Of a DNA stretch of 64,000 nt, positions 51,701 to 62,394 are shown piece after piece. Under the pieces are notes generated by a model, which saw nothing but the letters and a program-made list of their open reading frames with translations, made no database searches and was not told the origin of the DNA. The stretch's first letter is position 1, and every line of letters starts with the position of its first letter. The position numbers and the translations under genes were made by a program. The DNA comes from Campylorhamphus procurvoides (Eukaryota; Chordata; Aves; Passeriformes; Dendrocolaptidae): positions 748,714-812,713 of the forward strand of contig WBMV01005050.1 of the NCBI GenBank assembly GCA_013396655.1. Direction: 5' to 3'.

Positions 51701-51878
51701 TCCATGTTGTGGGGTGGCAAATGACAGAGTCCCCAGGGATTAGGGTGGTTATTGGAGCAAAGTGTTGTAATGTTACAATAATTTCTCTCTTGCAATGACA
51801 TTACCATGGGGACTGTGGGGAAACTGAATTTGACTTGTGAAGAAACTGTCTGTCCTACTTCCCTTTGTACCCTTCCAG
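48796..51878. other. Gene-free stretch
   Basis: No firmly supported gene. A poly-C run is at 49714-49722. An 81-bp segment at 49970-50050 has an acceptor-like start (TTTCACCCAG) and a strong donor (CTCAG/GTAAGTTG) and is open in two frames. It is a possible exon, but such matches occur by chance. Confidence 0.35.
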
Positions 51879-51918
51879 ACTGTTCAGATGTGCCATGGCC
51901 TTATTTTGTCATCGTTAG
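51879..51918 (+). other. Candidate small exon (splice-site evidence only)
   Basis: A strong acceptor (CTACTTCCCTTTGTACCCTTCCAG, AG at 51877-51878) is followed 40 bases later by donor GTTAG/GTAAGATT and again at 52011/52012 by GGAG/GTAAGTCC. Joining it to 54705 leaves no frame open, so any transcript would be non-coding or 5'UTR. Confidence 0.18.
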
Positions 51919-52539
51919 GTAAGATTCAGCTGCATTTACAGTAGGGATACTGCAGGAGTGAGCTCTGTGAAAAAAATAATAATAGAGTTTTTAAACTCCC
52001 AAGAGGAGGAGGTAAGTCCTTTAATTAGCAAATAATAGGCTTAGCCCATAAACTAAAAAAAAAAGGCATCAGAAAGGAAAGGGACATGAAAAAAAAAATC
52101 TCCAAATAATTTACACATAAAAAAGAATTCTTGGGTTTGGCTGGGGGTGTATGGCATTATTTTGAAATGCATTTAGTATTTTTAAAAAGATAGTACTTAA
52201 AAATAGTATTTAAATAAAAAGAGGAGCTTTTCTTGAAGTCACTCATCCCAGACAGCCACACTTACACCTGTATGTTTTTGAAGCAACACTAGAGGCAGGG
52301 GACTGGAGGAAGGGTATTTGGGGAGGTTTGTGCAGCTGGAAGAGATCTTTAAAATTTAAATTCTTAATGGGAAACTTATAAACACAGCAGAGCCGGACAA
52401 ATATTTCAGAGTGAATAATTTATATGACAATACTTCTAATAATAGCAGGCTGCTCCAGTTCTACAGCATGACTAGCACAGTTTGACTGACACAGGAAGAG
52501 AGGTGTCACTGTCATATGATAGCCCTTGCTCTGTCTTGC

Positions 52540-53160
52540 ACCAGCTGGGATATCACCTTGAGCTGAGCCAATCCATCATCCTGCTAAAGAAAAGATAACG
52601 GCTGGGTTTCTCCATAAAACAAAAGGGTTTGACTGAAGGATGTTTTTCTCCACTTCCCTCCCTAATAACTTAACAAGTTTGCCCCGTATAAAAAGTGGAA
52701 CCTTAAAAAGTTTCCTGCAAAATCAAAAGCTTGCCCACAGACTGACTGTTAAATGTTCAATGTGTGTTTGTCAGGGATGCTCTAAGTGGTACTGAAGTTG
52801 ACAGAATACAAGCAGGAGCTGACAGCTTCACTCCAGTTACAGCTGATTAAAGGCTGCAGGGACCTCGGGGCCCCATCCTGAAGAGGACCTTTGCAAATTT
52901 ACCAGGGCACTTCCAGTCTGCATGTTTTGCATTGCTGGCTCAGAGTATTCTAGGTATTGCACTCAGTAATCGACTTCTGCCTCTGATTTTGGAGTGATTA
53001 ATAACAGATACAGACAAATTAAAAATGCAAATGAGAATTACCTTACATTGTGTACATGCATTACAATATGTACGACAAATGACAGTGTAAAATCTAAGCA
53101 TTGCAGATTTGTGTACATTCAGAGCCATTTGTGGCTCTAAAGCATGACTCAAATCTTGAA
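52540..53160. promoter_or_regulatory. Candidate conserved non-coding element with an octamer site
   Basis: A non-repetitive, mixed-composition block containing a perfect octamer ATGCAAAT (53025-53032), TTAATAACAG, GCTGATTAAAGG and GGGACCTCGGGGCCCC. The octamer is bound by POU-domain factors. No coding frame fits. Enhancer identity is an inference from motif content. Confidence 0.25.
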
Positions 53161-54117
53161 GGTGGGTCTTCTCTCAGCTTTCTCCTTTATAATTTCCAAA
53201 TTCTGGCAAGTATGCAGTGTTTGTAGATGTTGTAAATACATTATGCCTTAGCCCATGCTAATTGGGGAAACCTTTTCCTCTCAGTTCTTTCCCAGGTCAA
53301 TTTTTTATGGTGATGTTTTGGTTTTTTTTCCTAATCCTTCACTAATACAAAGAGAACATCCCAAACAAATATTCCTTCCTAAACATAAACAATAAAATAC
53401 CACTTTTTTATTTATCATTATTTTATGAAAATAGTTGGAGATTTTTTTCCCTGTATTATTTCTATCAGGAGCTTTCTGTTAAACAAGACAACCACATTTA
53501 CCCCTTTTTCCCTAAACTTCACGAAATTTCCGTCTTGCCAGATTCTTAAAACTGCTGATTTAAAAATCCATGCAATCTTTAGAACACCTTGGCAAGGTGG
53601 TTTTTAAAACACTTGAAAATAAAACATAACTTGGGGCTTAATAATCAGAACTGCAGGCACAAAATGTAGTAAGTCAAGTAACAGACATTTGTTAGCATTT
53701 TTTACATTAATCCATTAATATATTTTTAGAATTGCTAAATATTTAAAGCTCCAGACTGAGAGCTATTCTTAGGGTGATTTCTTCCCTTAAGTTGAGCTCA
53801 AGTAATGCTTTTGATCTCCATTTCCATTCACCTAGCTGGAAATTAATTTTTCAAAAGTGAATATATATTAAGAGGAAGACCCGGAAGATATGCCTCCAAA
53901 TAAAAGGAATTAAGAAAATATATTTATCCTGATCCCTTAGTTGTTTATAATAATTTAGACAAATGGTTGAACAGAGTACCAGTATGTCAACAGAACCTTT
54001 TCATAGTCTGAGTCCTCTTGTGCTGATTTTTGAAAAGCAGCTTGTAATTCCTGGGGGCTTTTAAACTGCAGAACTCAAGGAATTTGCCAATTTCATCCTA
54101 CTGAGCTACAAGAAGCC
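53161..54117. other. Gene-free stretch
   Basis: AT-rich sequence with T-runs. No gene, repeat family or structured motif recognised. Confidence 0.45.
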
Positions 54118-54240
54118 TATATAGGCATATTTCCATATCTATATATGTATGTAGATGTATGTATGTGTCTGCATGTATTTTTTTATATACATACATACAC
54201 TCATTAAGTATATACACACACACACATATATAAAACACCT
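54118..54240. repeat. (TA/TATG/CA) low-complexity tract
   Basis: Degenerate TATATG, GTATGTA, CATACATA and CACACACA runs. It underlies a spurious 150-codon minus-strand ORF rich in Tyr, Ile and His. Confidence 0.8.
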
Positions 54241-54704
54241 CATAAATATAAATAAAATATACCGTGCATGCAGACATGTTACACATATGTGCACTCCCTT
54301 TGCCTCCTTTTCTTCCAGTCTTCTTTGAGATTATCTTTATTTGCTTTAAGTTACTTTTTGGCTCAATTAAAGCTCTGCTAGACCCATTAAATTCAGCATC
54401 ACTGGAATATTTTATTAAAACAAGACCAAAACATAAATAAGAGATATAAATTAGGATCCACAGAGTAAAAATGTGCCCATTCATGAAGGGATACTCTAAT
54501 GTTTTGGTTATGATTTGGACTGCCCAAAAAAGAGGATGAAGTGAATGCACGTTATAGAGATTGGAAAAGAGGGAGCTTCGGAAAGGAAATGTGCTCTGCA
54601 GAAGTAGTTCAGTTTACATAATTTATTTTAAATATGGATCCTCTCTGGTGTGCAAACGCTCCCTCCCTCACTGCCCCCACCCCCCTCTTTTCTTTTAAAA
54701 ATAG

Positions 54705-54828
54705 GAATTTCTGTGCTACTTGCGCTCCAATATTCCAGTTCAAAGAGGGTGCCTGGCAGTAGCTGAGCACCTGTGTACTTGACTACTTACTGCCGAGGAG
54801 CCTGGCTTGCCGGTAATCTAGATTTATG
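54705..54828 (+). other. Candidate non-coding or 5'UTR exon ending in ATG
   Basis: A C/T-rich acceptor (CCCACCCCCCTCTTTTCTTT, then AAAAATAG at 54697-54704) and a consensus donor (TTTATG/GTAAGT, intron from 54829) define a 124-bp exon. All three frames contain stops, so it is not internal coding sequence. The last three bases are ATG, with an in-frame TAA 12 bases upstream, so the exon could be a 5'UTR exon whose start codon sits at the splice junction. Sequence complexity and CpG content are higher than in the flanks. Confidence 0.28.
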
Positions 54829-57289
54829 GTAAGTCTACCCTTTCCCTTCATCTACAAGGTCCAGGGACACTTGGGTAGCCAATCTGCCCTTAAATATGTC
54901 TCTGAGGAAATGGTGCTAATTAGTATTGGAATTTACAGCCTTCCATTTTATTGACTTGTCCTACTTTCTTCGATAATTAACTAATGAGTAAAGTAATGAG
55001 CTATGTTAGTCAGTCATGATGTTCAATTAAACAGCAAATCAATTATTGAAAATAGTTTCGGACAGCTCTTGTGTTGTCATGGGGAACGTGCGTGCATGTG
55101 TGTGGGGGTGCGTGTGTCCACATGTTTTAAATGCCCTAGATGGGACAGTGTCCCTCCCTGGAGGGGACACCTGGTTGCAGGAGGGCTGTGTGGTCACACC
55201 CAAACCAGACCAGTGGTCCCTCTTGCTTTCCTTGTCCACCCTCTGCTCAACTGTGCTACCCAGAGCCCTGATGCTGCACCTTGCTGAGCTGAGTTTGTCT
55301 ACAGGAGGTCCCCAAAGCTCGAGAAAGACAAGATTGCTGTAAAATAGGGAGCAGTTTTCCTGCTGGAGAGGCTGGCAGAAGGATGCTATGAAGCATGTGT
55401 GCCTGTTCACTGATGTGACCCTTCTGCATCATTCCTGGCACGTGCAATCTGTCCCACTGGTGAGCAGGGTCACCTGGCCCCAAGCCCCAGAGCTCAGCAT
55501 TACAGCAACAGGAAATAATACACTGATATTAGTCCTCAAAGCCTTACCTGTCTTCTGGCAAAACCCAGAGAGAGTGGCAGGGAGTTAAGGATTTTTCCCC
55601 TGAGGGCTTTGCATACCAGCCTGAGCAGTAGTTATCCACGGGAAGAGGTTTTCAGGGCCATCCTGTCACAAGTCCCCTTCACCAAACCTAAGGGAGCACT
55701 GCAAACACACTCCTGGTCACAATTTGCATGGGCAAGGGAGTGACTCTGGGGTCTGGCCTCTGCACAGCACAGATGGCTTCATTTGGTTGGGCAAAGATCT
55801 CTTTTGGCAGAATGAGAAACAGGCATTTGTTATCTCACCAATTTGTGAGTAGAGTTTTGCCTAGGAAGTGCAAAAGGCAGTTCTAGCAAAGAGAGGTGTA
55901 GCTGAAATCATCATCCACTAACCTGATAGCTCTCTAGGTTAATTATTCTTCCATTTGAACTTTTTACTATTCCTGTTTCCTTCAGGCCTTTGTTTCCTCT
56001 TTTCTGCTGCAGGAGCTGGTAGCACACCTGCTGCCCATGACTCTGCAGGTTTTCACACTCATCCTCCTGGTGACACCCAGATTTTGCTGTTAGCCTTAGT
56101 TCTGCTTTTGATGTTGAGTGCAGAGCAGCAGCATTCCCACATCCAGCATGTGAACATGTCCTGAACCTTCAGAAGTTTGGGGTCAACTTTTACTGTTCTG
56201 TGCTCTACTCAAAATAAGTTTTGACTTGCCCTGCCAAAAGACCACTTTGCTGTGGGCAGCAACAGTTTTTAGAGAAGACAGTAATATTGCATTAAGCAGA
56301 AGAAACAAAAAGTTAAGGTTATTAGATGGAAAGCTTGGGTAGGGATTAAAATTTTAACCTAGTATTATCAGCTATGCCACTAGAAATAACCCTCTTGCAT
56401 AGCTCTGTTTGAATAGCAAAGTGGCACAAATAGTGCCATGCTGTGCTTGTAGGCTCTGTAGTCATATAAATATTATTTATTAGTAGTAATTATTAGTTAT
56501 TATTAGCAATAGTAATTAGCCATCTTGTGATTAATTTTTTCCAAAGGTAGTGATCATACAGAAAGCTCCCCCCCAGCCTTCCAAATTCAGAAGGAAAATC
56601 AGGCCAGTGAGCAAGCTGTGTAAATATGGAGAAAGGAGACTAAATGCATTGGCCTTAGCCATTCAATTGAATCATGATTCATTAGAGAAACAACAAGCCA
56701 AAAGAAATCAAAGACAGTTCAAAAAAAGGCAACATAAAGTTTTCATTTCCAAACAGTTTTAATTCACTGTTTGTGCTCTTTACTGAGAATATGCAAGGAA
56801 CACAAACATTCCCATATGATTTAAATTACAATTTACATATGAATTACATTAGAAATATGAGCTACACTAAAGAGATAATTAGTGCTGTCCTGGGTTATGT
56901 GAGCACAAACAAAATTAAATAAGAACAATTTCAAAGCCAAGTTTTGCTTTGCCTTTTCAACTAAGCTGGTTTAATCAGTGATAATGACTGAAATAAATCC
57001 ACTATATATAAAACAATGCACAACATATCATACTGTGTGAAATGTCATTACTACATCCCATGCCTTGGTAAATCACACAGTGAAAAAGGAGTACAATGTC
57101 ACCAATATGATGCTACACAAAATTTGCCACCTCTGGGTGCCCATGGCAGCCCAGTGTCCCTGCACTGCTTCAGAGGGAGTGACAGGGAGGGGGGGCTGTG
57201 AGGGTGTGTGTGCCAGGGATTTCTTTTTTTTTAACATGACACACAAATGAGAAAGAGCTGTCACAGGATAAAATGTCAGTGTTAGTAGA
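54829..57289. other. Gene-free stretch
   Basis: A moderately GC-rich segment at 55080-55480 has overlapping ORFs on both strands (up to 123 codons) but no convincing splice sites. A short TATTA/TAGTAATTATTAG run is near 56465-56520. G-runs at 57184-57203 could form a quadruplex. Confidence 0.35.
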
Positions 57290-57384
57290 GAGCAGTGAGA
57301 GGAAGGGAAGCTGGAGAATTCAGGAAGGGGGGGGTGAGGTGGGGAGAGGAGGGAAGAAGAGGAGAAAGTGAGAAGGATAAAAAA
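57290..57384. repeat. Polypurine tract with G-quadruplex potential
   Basis: Nearly pure G/A over about 95 bases, including an 8-G run (57327-57334), GGGG (57341-57344) and GGG (57351-57353). It may form a G-quadruplex or triplex structure. Confidence 0.75.
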
Positions 57385-57419
57385 TACCAAGCAGAAGCAA
57401 ACTACCTGTGCATTAGTGC

Positions 57420-57760
57420 CTCAGCCCCTAAATAGAGCAATGGTTTATGACTACCTTGCCTAATGAGCTAAACTCTGGTGACCATAAAACTGAAATATAA
57501 TTATGACATTAAAGATGCCTATATTTGAACTTAATTATTAATTAATTTAATGAGAGAATAGGAGGTTGTAAAATTGCTAATTAAACGGCTCTGTAAAACT
57601 GCAGACGGCAGAGGATTTACCAAATGATGAATCCCACAACAGTATTTGGGCTATATCAATATTCTATTAATATACAGTATGCCAGAGGTACTGGCTAGTA
57701 CGCTACTCACAGTTAAGCCGATGTGACAGGCATACAGAGTGAAAGAAAATGAAGGACATA
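57420..57760. other. Candidate conserved non-coding element, homeodomain-core rich
   Basis: Dense TAATTA/ATTAAT cores (for example 57530-57551), GCTAATTAAACG, TATCAATATTCTATTAATAT and TGTGACAGG. It is non-repetitive apart from the short TAAT array and has no coding frame. It is one of the most enhancer-like stretches of the window by eye, but conservation is untested. Confidence 0.28.
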
Positions 57761-57868
57761 AAATTCCAGATGACAGCAACCTTGAAGACGATCTCTGCCC
57801 CCACCTCTGTGGCAGTTTCTGAAATCAGCTAAATAAACTCAGAAATGCAGGATAAAAATCAATCTTAC

Positions 57869-57976
57869 CATCGCAAATGTGAATAAATTGGCTCGAAGCA
57901 AACGACCCACCTATGGTCTTGGGCACCGTGGTGCTGTGTCGCTCTCTGCTTGTGTGCGGGAGTGGCCAGAGCAAAT
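57869..57976 (-). CDS. Candidate 108-bp coding exon, unrecognised
   Basis: On the - strand, acceptor-like TTGCACTTAAGTCCAG precedes the segment and a strong donor (GCGATG/GTAAGATT) follows it. The segment is open in the frame that reads TTVPKTIGGSFASSQFIHIC. Its length is a multiple of three, with phase 1 at both ends, so it could be included or skipped without shifting a frame. It keeps about six CpGs in 108 bases, unlike the surrounding DNA. Against it: an extra AG lies only a few bases upstream of the acceptor, and no partner exon is visible nearby. It could instead be a conserved enhancer. Confidence 0.28.
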
Positions 57977-58012
57977 CTGGACTTAAGTGCAACAGAACAG
58001 GAGGGATGCAGC

Positions 58013-58015
<3 letters not shown>

Positions 58016-58055
<40 letters not shown>
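58016..58055. repeat. (GT)n dinucleotide microsatellite
   Basis: About 20 GT units. On the other strand it yields a spurious His-Thr repeat peptide. Confidence 0.97.
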
Positions 58056-58056
<1 letters not shown>

Positions 58057-60155
58057 TTGCATGTGAAAGAGAAGCTGAGAGAGAGCAAAAAATAACTGTC
58101 CCCGTGTGATTAGTGAAATTAAACTCAAGTGAACCTTCAGGGGCTCAATTCGAGCCTACGGGGGACAATTTTAGAGATTCCCACACTGCACTCTCAGCAT
58201 GAGAGGAATTTCTCTGCAACATTTGAGTGGCAATGCCATTTGGATGACATTCATTTAAAGATATAGAGGAGGGGTGCAGGAAAATGTTTTCTTTTAGCAC
58301 TGACCCTAAGTCAAAGGAAAATGCATTGGGGTACCTCTCTCTGCATATCTCTAAATGTCGGTCATGACTAATTATTGGAATAAAAGCAAAAGAAAAAAAT
58401 TCAAATATCCCTTTTGTAGGAAACAATGAAACACCTCTGGGCAGCATAACACAAAACATAAACAACACTAGATTAAATGTAGGAGGTGTATTTAAATATT
58501 TGCTTGAATCCATAGGGCTGTTGCTTTTTTTACTTGCCATGTGGCATAGCTTTTCCTTTATATATTTTGGTTTTTAAATGCCCTGTTGACAGCCATAAGG
58601 AGGAATTTAGCAAACAATATCAAGAAAATCAGTGGAAGGGGACTTACCCTCCACTCTAGAGGAAACAATACAGTCATCACAGTAACATCCCCCATTTTTG
58701 AAATTAGGTGGAGGATCTTGAGACCAAGACCAGGAGCTATATTTCTTTCCCCTTCGTCAGTTCTGAAGAAATTACATAAACTTTGAGTGCCTCAGTTTCT
58801 GCTTTCTAAGCTAGGAATAACAACAGCTCCATGCCATTTATCATTCATGTTTCAGAACAGTAAATGGAAGCTTGCAAGCAATTTCTGAGGAATTGATCTC
58901 TGGAAATCACTTTTTATTGACTGGTTTGGGACAAGACTTTAGGAAGTGTCACTTTTTCCTTTAGAGTTTGGTTTCGTTTTTTTTAAGTGTCCATATTTGG
59001 ATCTATGTATGAAGTAATTTTAAGGTGCTATGGGCTTCACATGATGGTCTGGTTTAATAATAATAAATACTAATACAGTTTTCAGTCTCTTGATGCTCAA
59101 AAACTTCACAGTGGGTTTTGCATGAGGATCTGCAGCTAAAAGAGCTGCTGCTTTAAAAAATCTAGATCCCAATTTAGAAAACTACTCTGGCTGGTTTCTG
59201 TCTTATAATATGTGCAATTAATAAATATGAAAGCTTCTATGCATTTATTATCGTTGTATCATGCCCTGCAGTTTCACAGATCCAATTTCTCAAAAAGTGA
59301 CTTCATCTACCAGAAATAAAACCAGACAGACTTCTTCTATTGTATGGCCAATTATCAAACCTGCCCCTTGATTGGAGGCTTTTGTGAGCTTTGAACTGTG
59401 TTCTTGCTCAGGCTTCAAGCCCAATGAGACAGGTAATGGGTTAAAAGCTGCAACTGGTGGGTTTCTAGTAAAAAAAGAAATTCCAGATGGCTCATCACCA
59501 CCACATTGCAGGTTACACATTTGGAGCATCAAAGAAATTGCCTCTTTATCTCCCCCACAACTAGCACACGGTAAACTTTATTACAGGTAGGTCTCATGCT
59601 TTGCTCAAAACATTCAACCTGCAGCACAGTGGCTGGCTTGAAACAGAAGAGAAAGAAAGGTACAGAATCTGGAGATGCCCTTATATTCAAATTCCCTTGC
59701 AGCAGCCCCAGGTGAGACAAAAAAATCATTTTAGAAAGGGTAAATATTGGTTAGAAGTTTTGTCCAACCAAAAGCCTCTTGGTTGTTTTCTGTGATATTT
59801 GCTGCCATGCAGTTATGAGGAGATCCTGGGCAGGGATGGGCAGGGACCTCCTCATTGCAAGGAGCTTGAAAATTCCAAAGCCTGATCACCAGGAGAGAGC
59901 TCCGAAATCAGAACAGTTGTGATTAACCATCACTGATATTGCAGGGCTATGTCAGGGTCTCACTGGAATGCATGAAAGTGTGTCCAAACCCAAAGCTGTC
60001 ACTGATCTGATTTAATTCCCAAGGGTTAATATTGTTTTCATCTTGATTTAAATCATCGAGGTGGTTAACTCGGTGTAAGTTACCCGTAGCTTTTGTTTGC
60101 ATTTGTCCTTTTTTGTGCCCTTTAAAAAGCTTTCCCTTTTTCCCTTTGTTTACAG
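58056..60155. other. Gene-free stretch
   Basis: No supported gene. 58140-58560 (131-codon minus-strand ORF) and 59340-59420 are non-repetitive and could hold regulatory sequence. 60005-60110 has ATTTAAATCATCGAGGTGGT and TTTGCATTTG words of enhancer-like character. None can be confirmed. Confidence 0.35.
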
Positions 60156-60189
60156 GTTGTAAAATATGTGACTAAATATGTTCTGCTAA
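60156..60189 (+). other. Candidate 34-nt microexon (splice-site evidence only)
   Basis: A long pyrimidine tract (TTTCCCTTTTTCCCTTTGTT, then TACAG at 60151-60155) makes a strong acceptor. A donor-like GCTAA/GTAAGC follows after 34 bases. If joined to the ATG-ending exon at 54705-54828, it continues as an open frame starting M-VVKYVTKYVLL. This is speculative. Confidence 0.15.
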
Positions 60190-62337
60190 GTAAGCTGCTC
60201 ACTTTGTGTATTTGTTGCTGATCAAAAGGATATTTTATATCTTTAGCCAGGTTTTTAGTTTAATATAATTTAACTACTCCATTCTTTAACTTTACATAAT
60301 GTTGGAATATGGTGAGTGCTATGACTCTTTTTCACTAGGTGAATGCCATTTTTATTCAGGTATTTGTGTTAGAAAATACTTATATACACCTCACAACATC
60401 CTTACAACTGCAGGAAAAAGCACTTCAAAATAATTCTCACTAAGTAAATAAATCCATCTTAAACTCAATGGATGTGTAGAAAGGAAAAATATATTTACTT
60501 AAACAGATTTTTTCACTTCAAACAACCATATTAAATAAAAGATATAGTATTAGGGTGTAGTTAAACAAACTGTTTCTGTTCATGATATCCACTGAAGCCT
60601 TCAAAATGGAAGAGCTCAACCCTTCATATCTACTGTGTGCATAATAACATAAAAACAAAACCAAGGTTTTTTTTAGACTTCCAGTTGGGTTCTAGTGTTG
60701 ATTGAAGTATTCACAGAAGAACTAATTATATACTTCAGAATTAGGAAAAAACCAAAACATTTATAATTCCTGAAAACAAAATTTCTACAGTCAAAAATTC
60801 TAAACTGAGGCAAATAAATGTTGACTTTATTTTTTGTTTCTTTACTAGTGTTTTCATGAGAACAGTGTTTTAATTTTTTTTTAAAGCCTCAGAGTGAGAC
60901 TAACACTGCTTACAACCATTATGGCATTGCAGAGATAAACCCAGGGAAAGAGAATATTAAAAAGTAATAAAAACTTTAGTTTCTTACTCAAGTCTGTAGA
61001 TCTGAAAGTTGTAGTCTGAAAATAGAGGATTACTGTATTTATCAAAAGGCAAAAGAATATGCATTAGTTCCTGTTACTGAAATCTTTCTTTAAATCAAAA
61101 GAAGTGACACAGCATGAATAAGACAGGAAATATATGGATTCAAACTTTTCCCTCTCAGGAAACCAGGACAATTATTACATTTGGTTTGAAATCTGAAAAC
61201 TAAAAGGTGTTCTCCCATGTGTGGGCATTAGCAGTATGGCAAAAGTTTGAACTGGAATTAAATTAACCACCTTGTTGTTCCACAAGGTGAATAATCAAGC
61301 TAATTCCACAAATAAACCTGAAGAGTTTAGCAGCAGTAAAATATATAAGTATTTCTGAACACACAAGGATCAAATAGATCTCAATAGCATTGAGATGACA
61401 GGTAGCTTATGATTGTAGGATATTGAGAGAAAGAAAGAGATCTATTTATTTTTTATTAGTTCTCCATGAGATCAAATTCTTCTAGAAGAAAGATAAAGGA
61501 CAACTTTGGGATCTGCAATCTATAGAAAACTCATGCCTTTCATTTTGCCACCATATCATACCTTTGGATTAATCCCTCTACCCAGCTCTCCTCGGTGTTT
61601 TTTTATGAACAGCCTGTGAACTTTTCCATAACTCATTTGGGTAATTATCATAAACCCTTCTCCAAATGTGTTTAGGATAGCAAAGAAGTTCCAGCTGCTG
61701 AAGAAAACTGCAGTGACCTCTGTGAATGCTTTTTTTCAGCCTTTCAGGTGATGATTTGGAAATGGTTGCCCCACAAATCCTGGGTGCCCAGCAAGCTGCC
61801 TCACAGAATACTTGTTCTGCGTTAGGGTTGCCCAGCCAAGAGAAGGAATCTCTCCACAGTCAACCCAGGATAACTCTTTGACCTATTTTCTTTTTCTTTT
61901 TTCCATTACCTGTGGTTGTTAGTCATGTTACGCTTGGACACAAAACTTGTTACAACCCCAGCTGGTCAGAACAGTGCTTAAAAATTGCTCCAAATACAGT
62001 TCCCTGTCCTAGATTCCAGTGGGACTATTCATACAGTTAAAACTACATGCCTGTTAAGTGCTAGACTGAATTTATAGGCCAGTTTTAGACTTTAACTCCA
62101 CCTTAATCTTTTGGGGTTTTTCCCCTTTTGTTTTGTCAAATTAGATAATTCTTATTTGTTGTACAATAAACTTCCCGTATATATTAAAGGCTTACAGAGG
62201 AAGCCACAGTCATGCATGACAAATATGTTAAAAAGTTTAATGAAAAGAAACTGCTGTATAAAAACCAATGTGGAAACATGTAAATTCTAGCTAAAACCAA
62301 AACAAAATGAAACAAACAAAAAACCTAAATACAACAA
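60190..62337. other. Gene-free stretch
   Basis: AT-rich, no supported gene or transposon. Confidence 0.45.
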
Positions 62338-62394
62338 AGATCCTTGTGGGTCCCTTCCAACTCAGCATGGTCTGTGAGTATGTGATTCTGTGAA
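62338..62394 (+). mobile_element. CR1 LINE 3' end fragment, sense
   Basis: Reads GATCCTTGTGGGTCCCTTCC, then AACTCAGCATGGTCTGTGAG and GATTCTGTGA, matching the 3' end of avian CR1 subfamilies that finish TCCTTGTGGGTCCCTTCCAACTCAG...GATTCTATGA. Heavily 5' truncated. Confidence 0.82.

Noticed and set aside
54098..54550. 150-codon minus-strand ORF
   Set aside because: A large part is translation of the TA/TATG/CA low-complexity tract.
57825..58128. His-Thr repeat ORFs on the minus strand
   Set aside because: The repeat part is translation of the (CA)n microsatellite. Only the 108-bp segment with splice signals was kept as a candidate.
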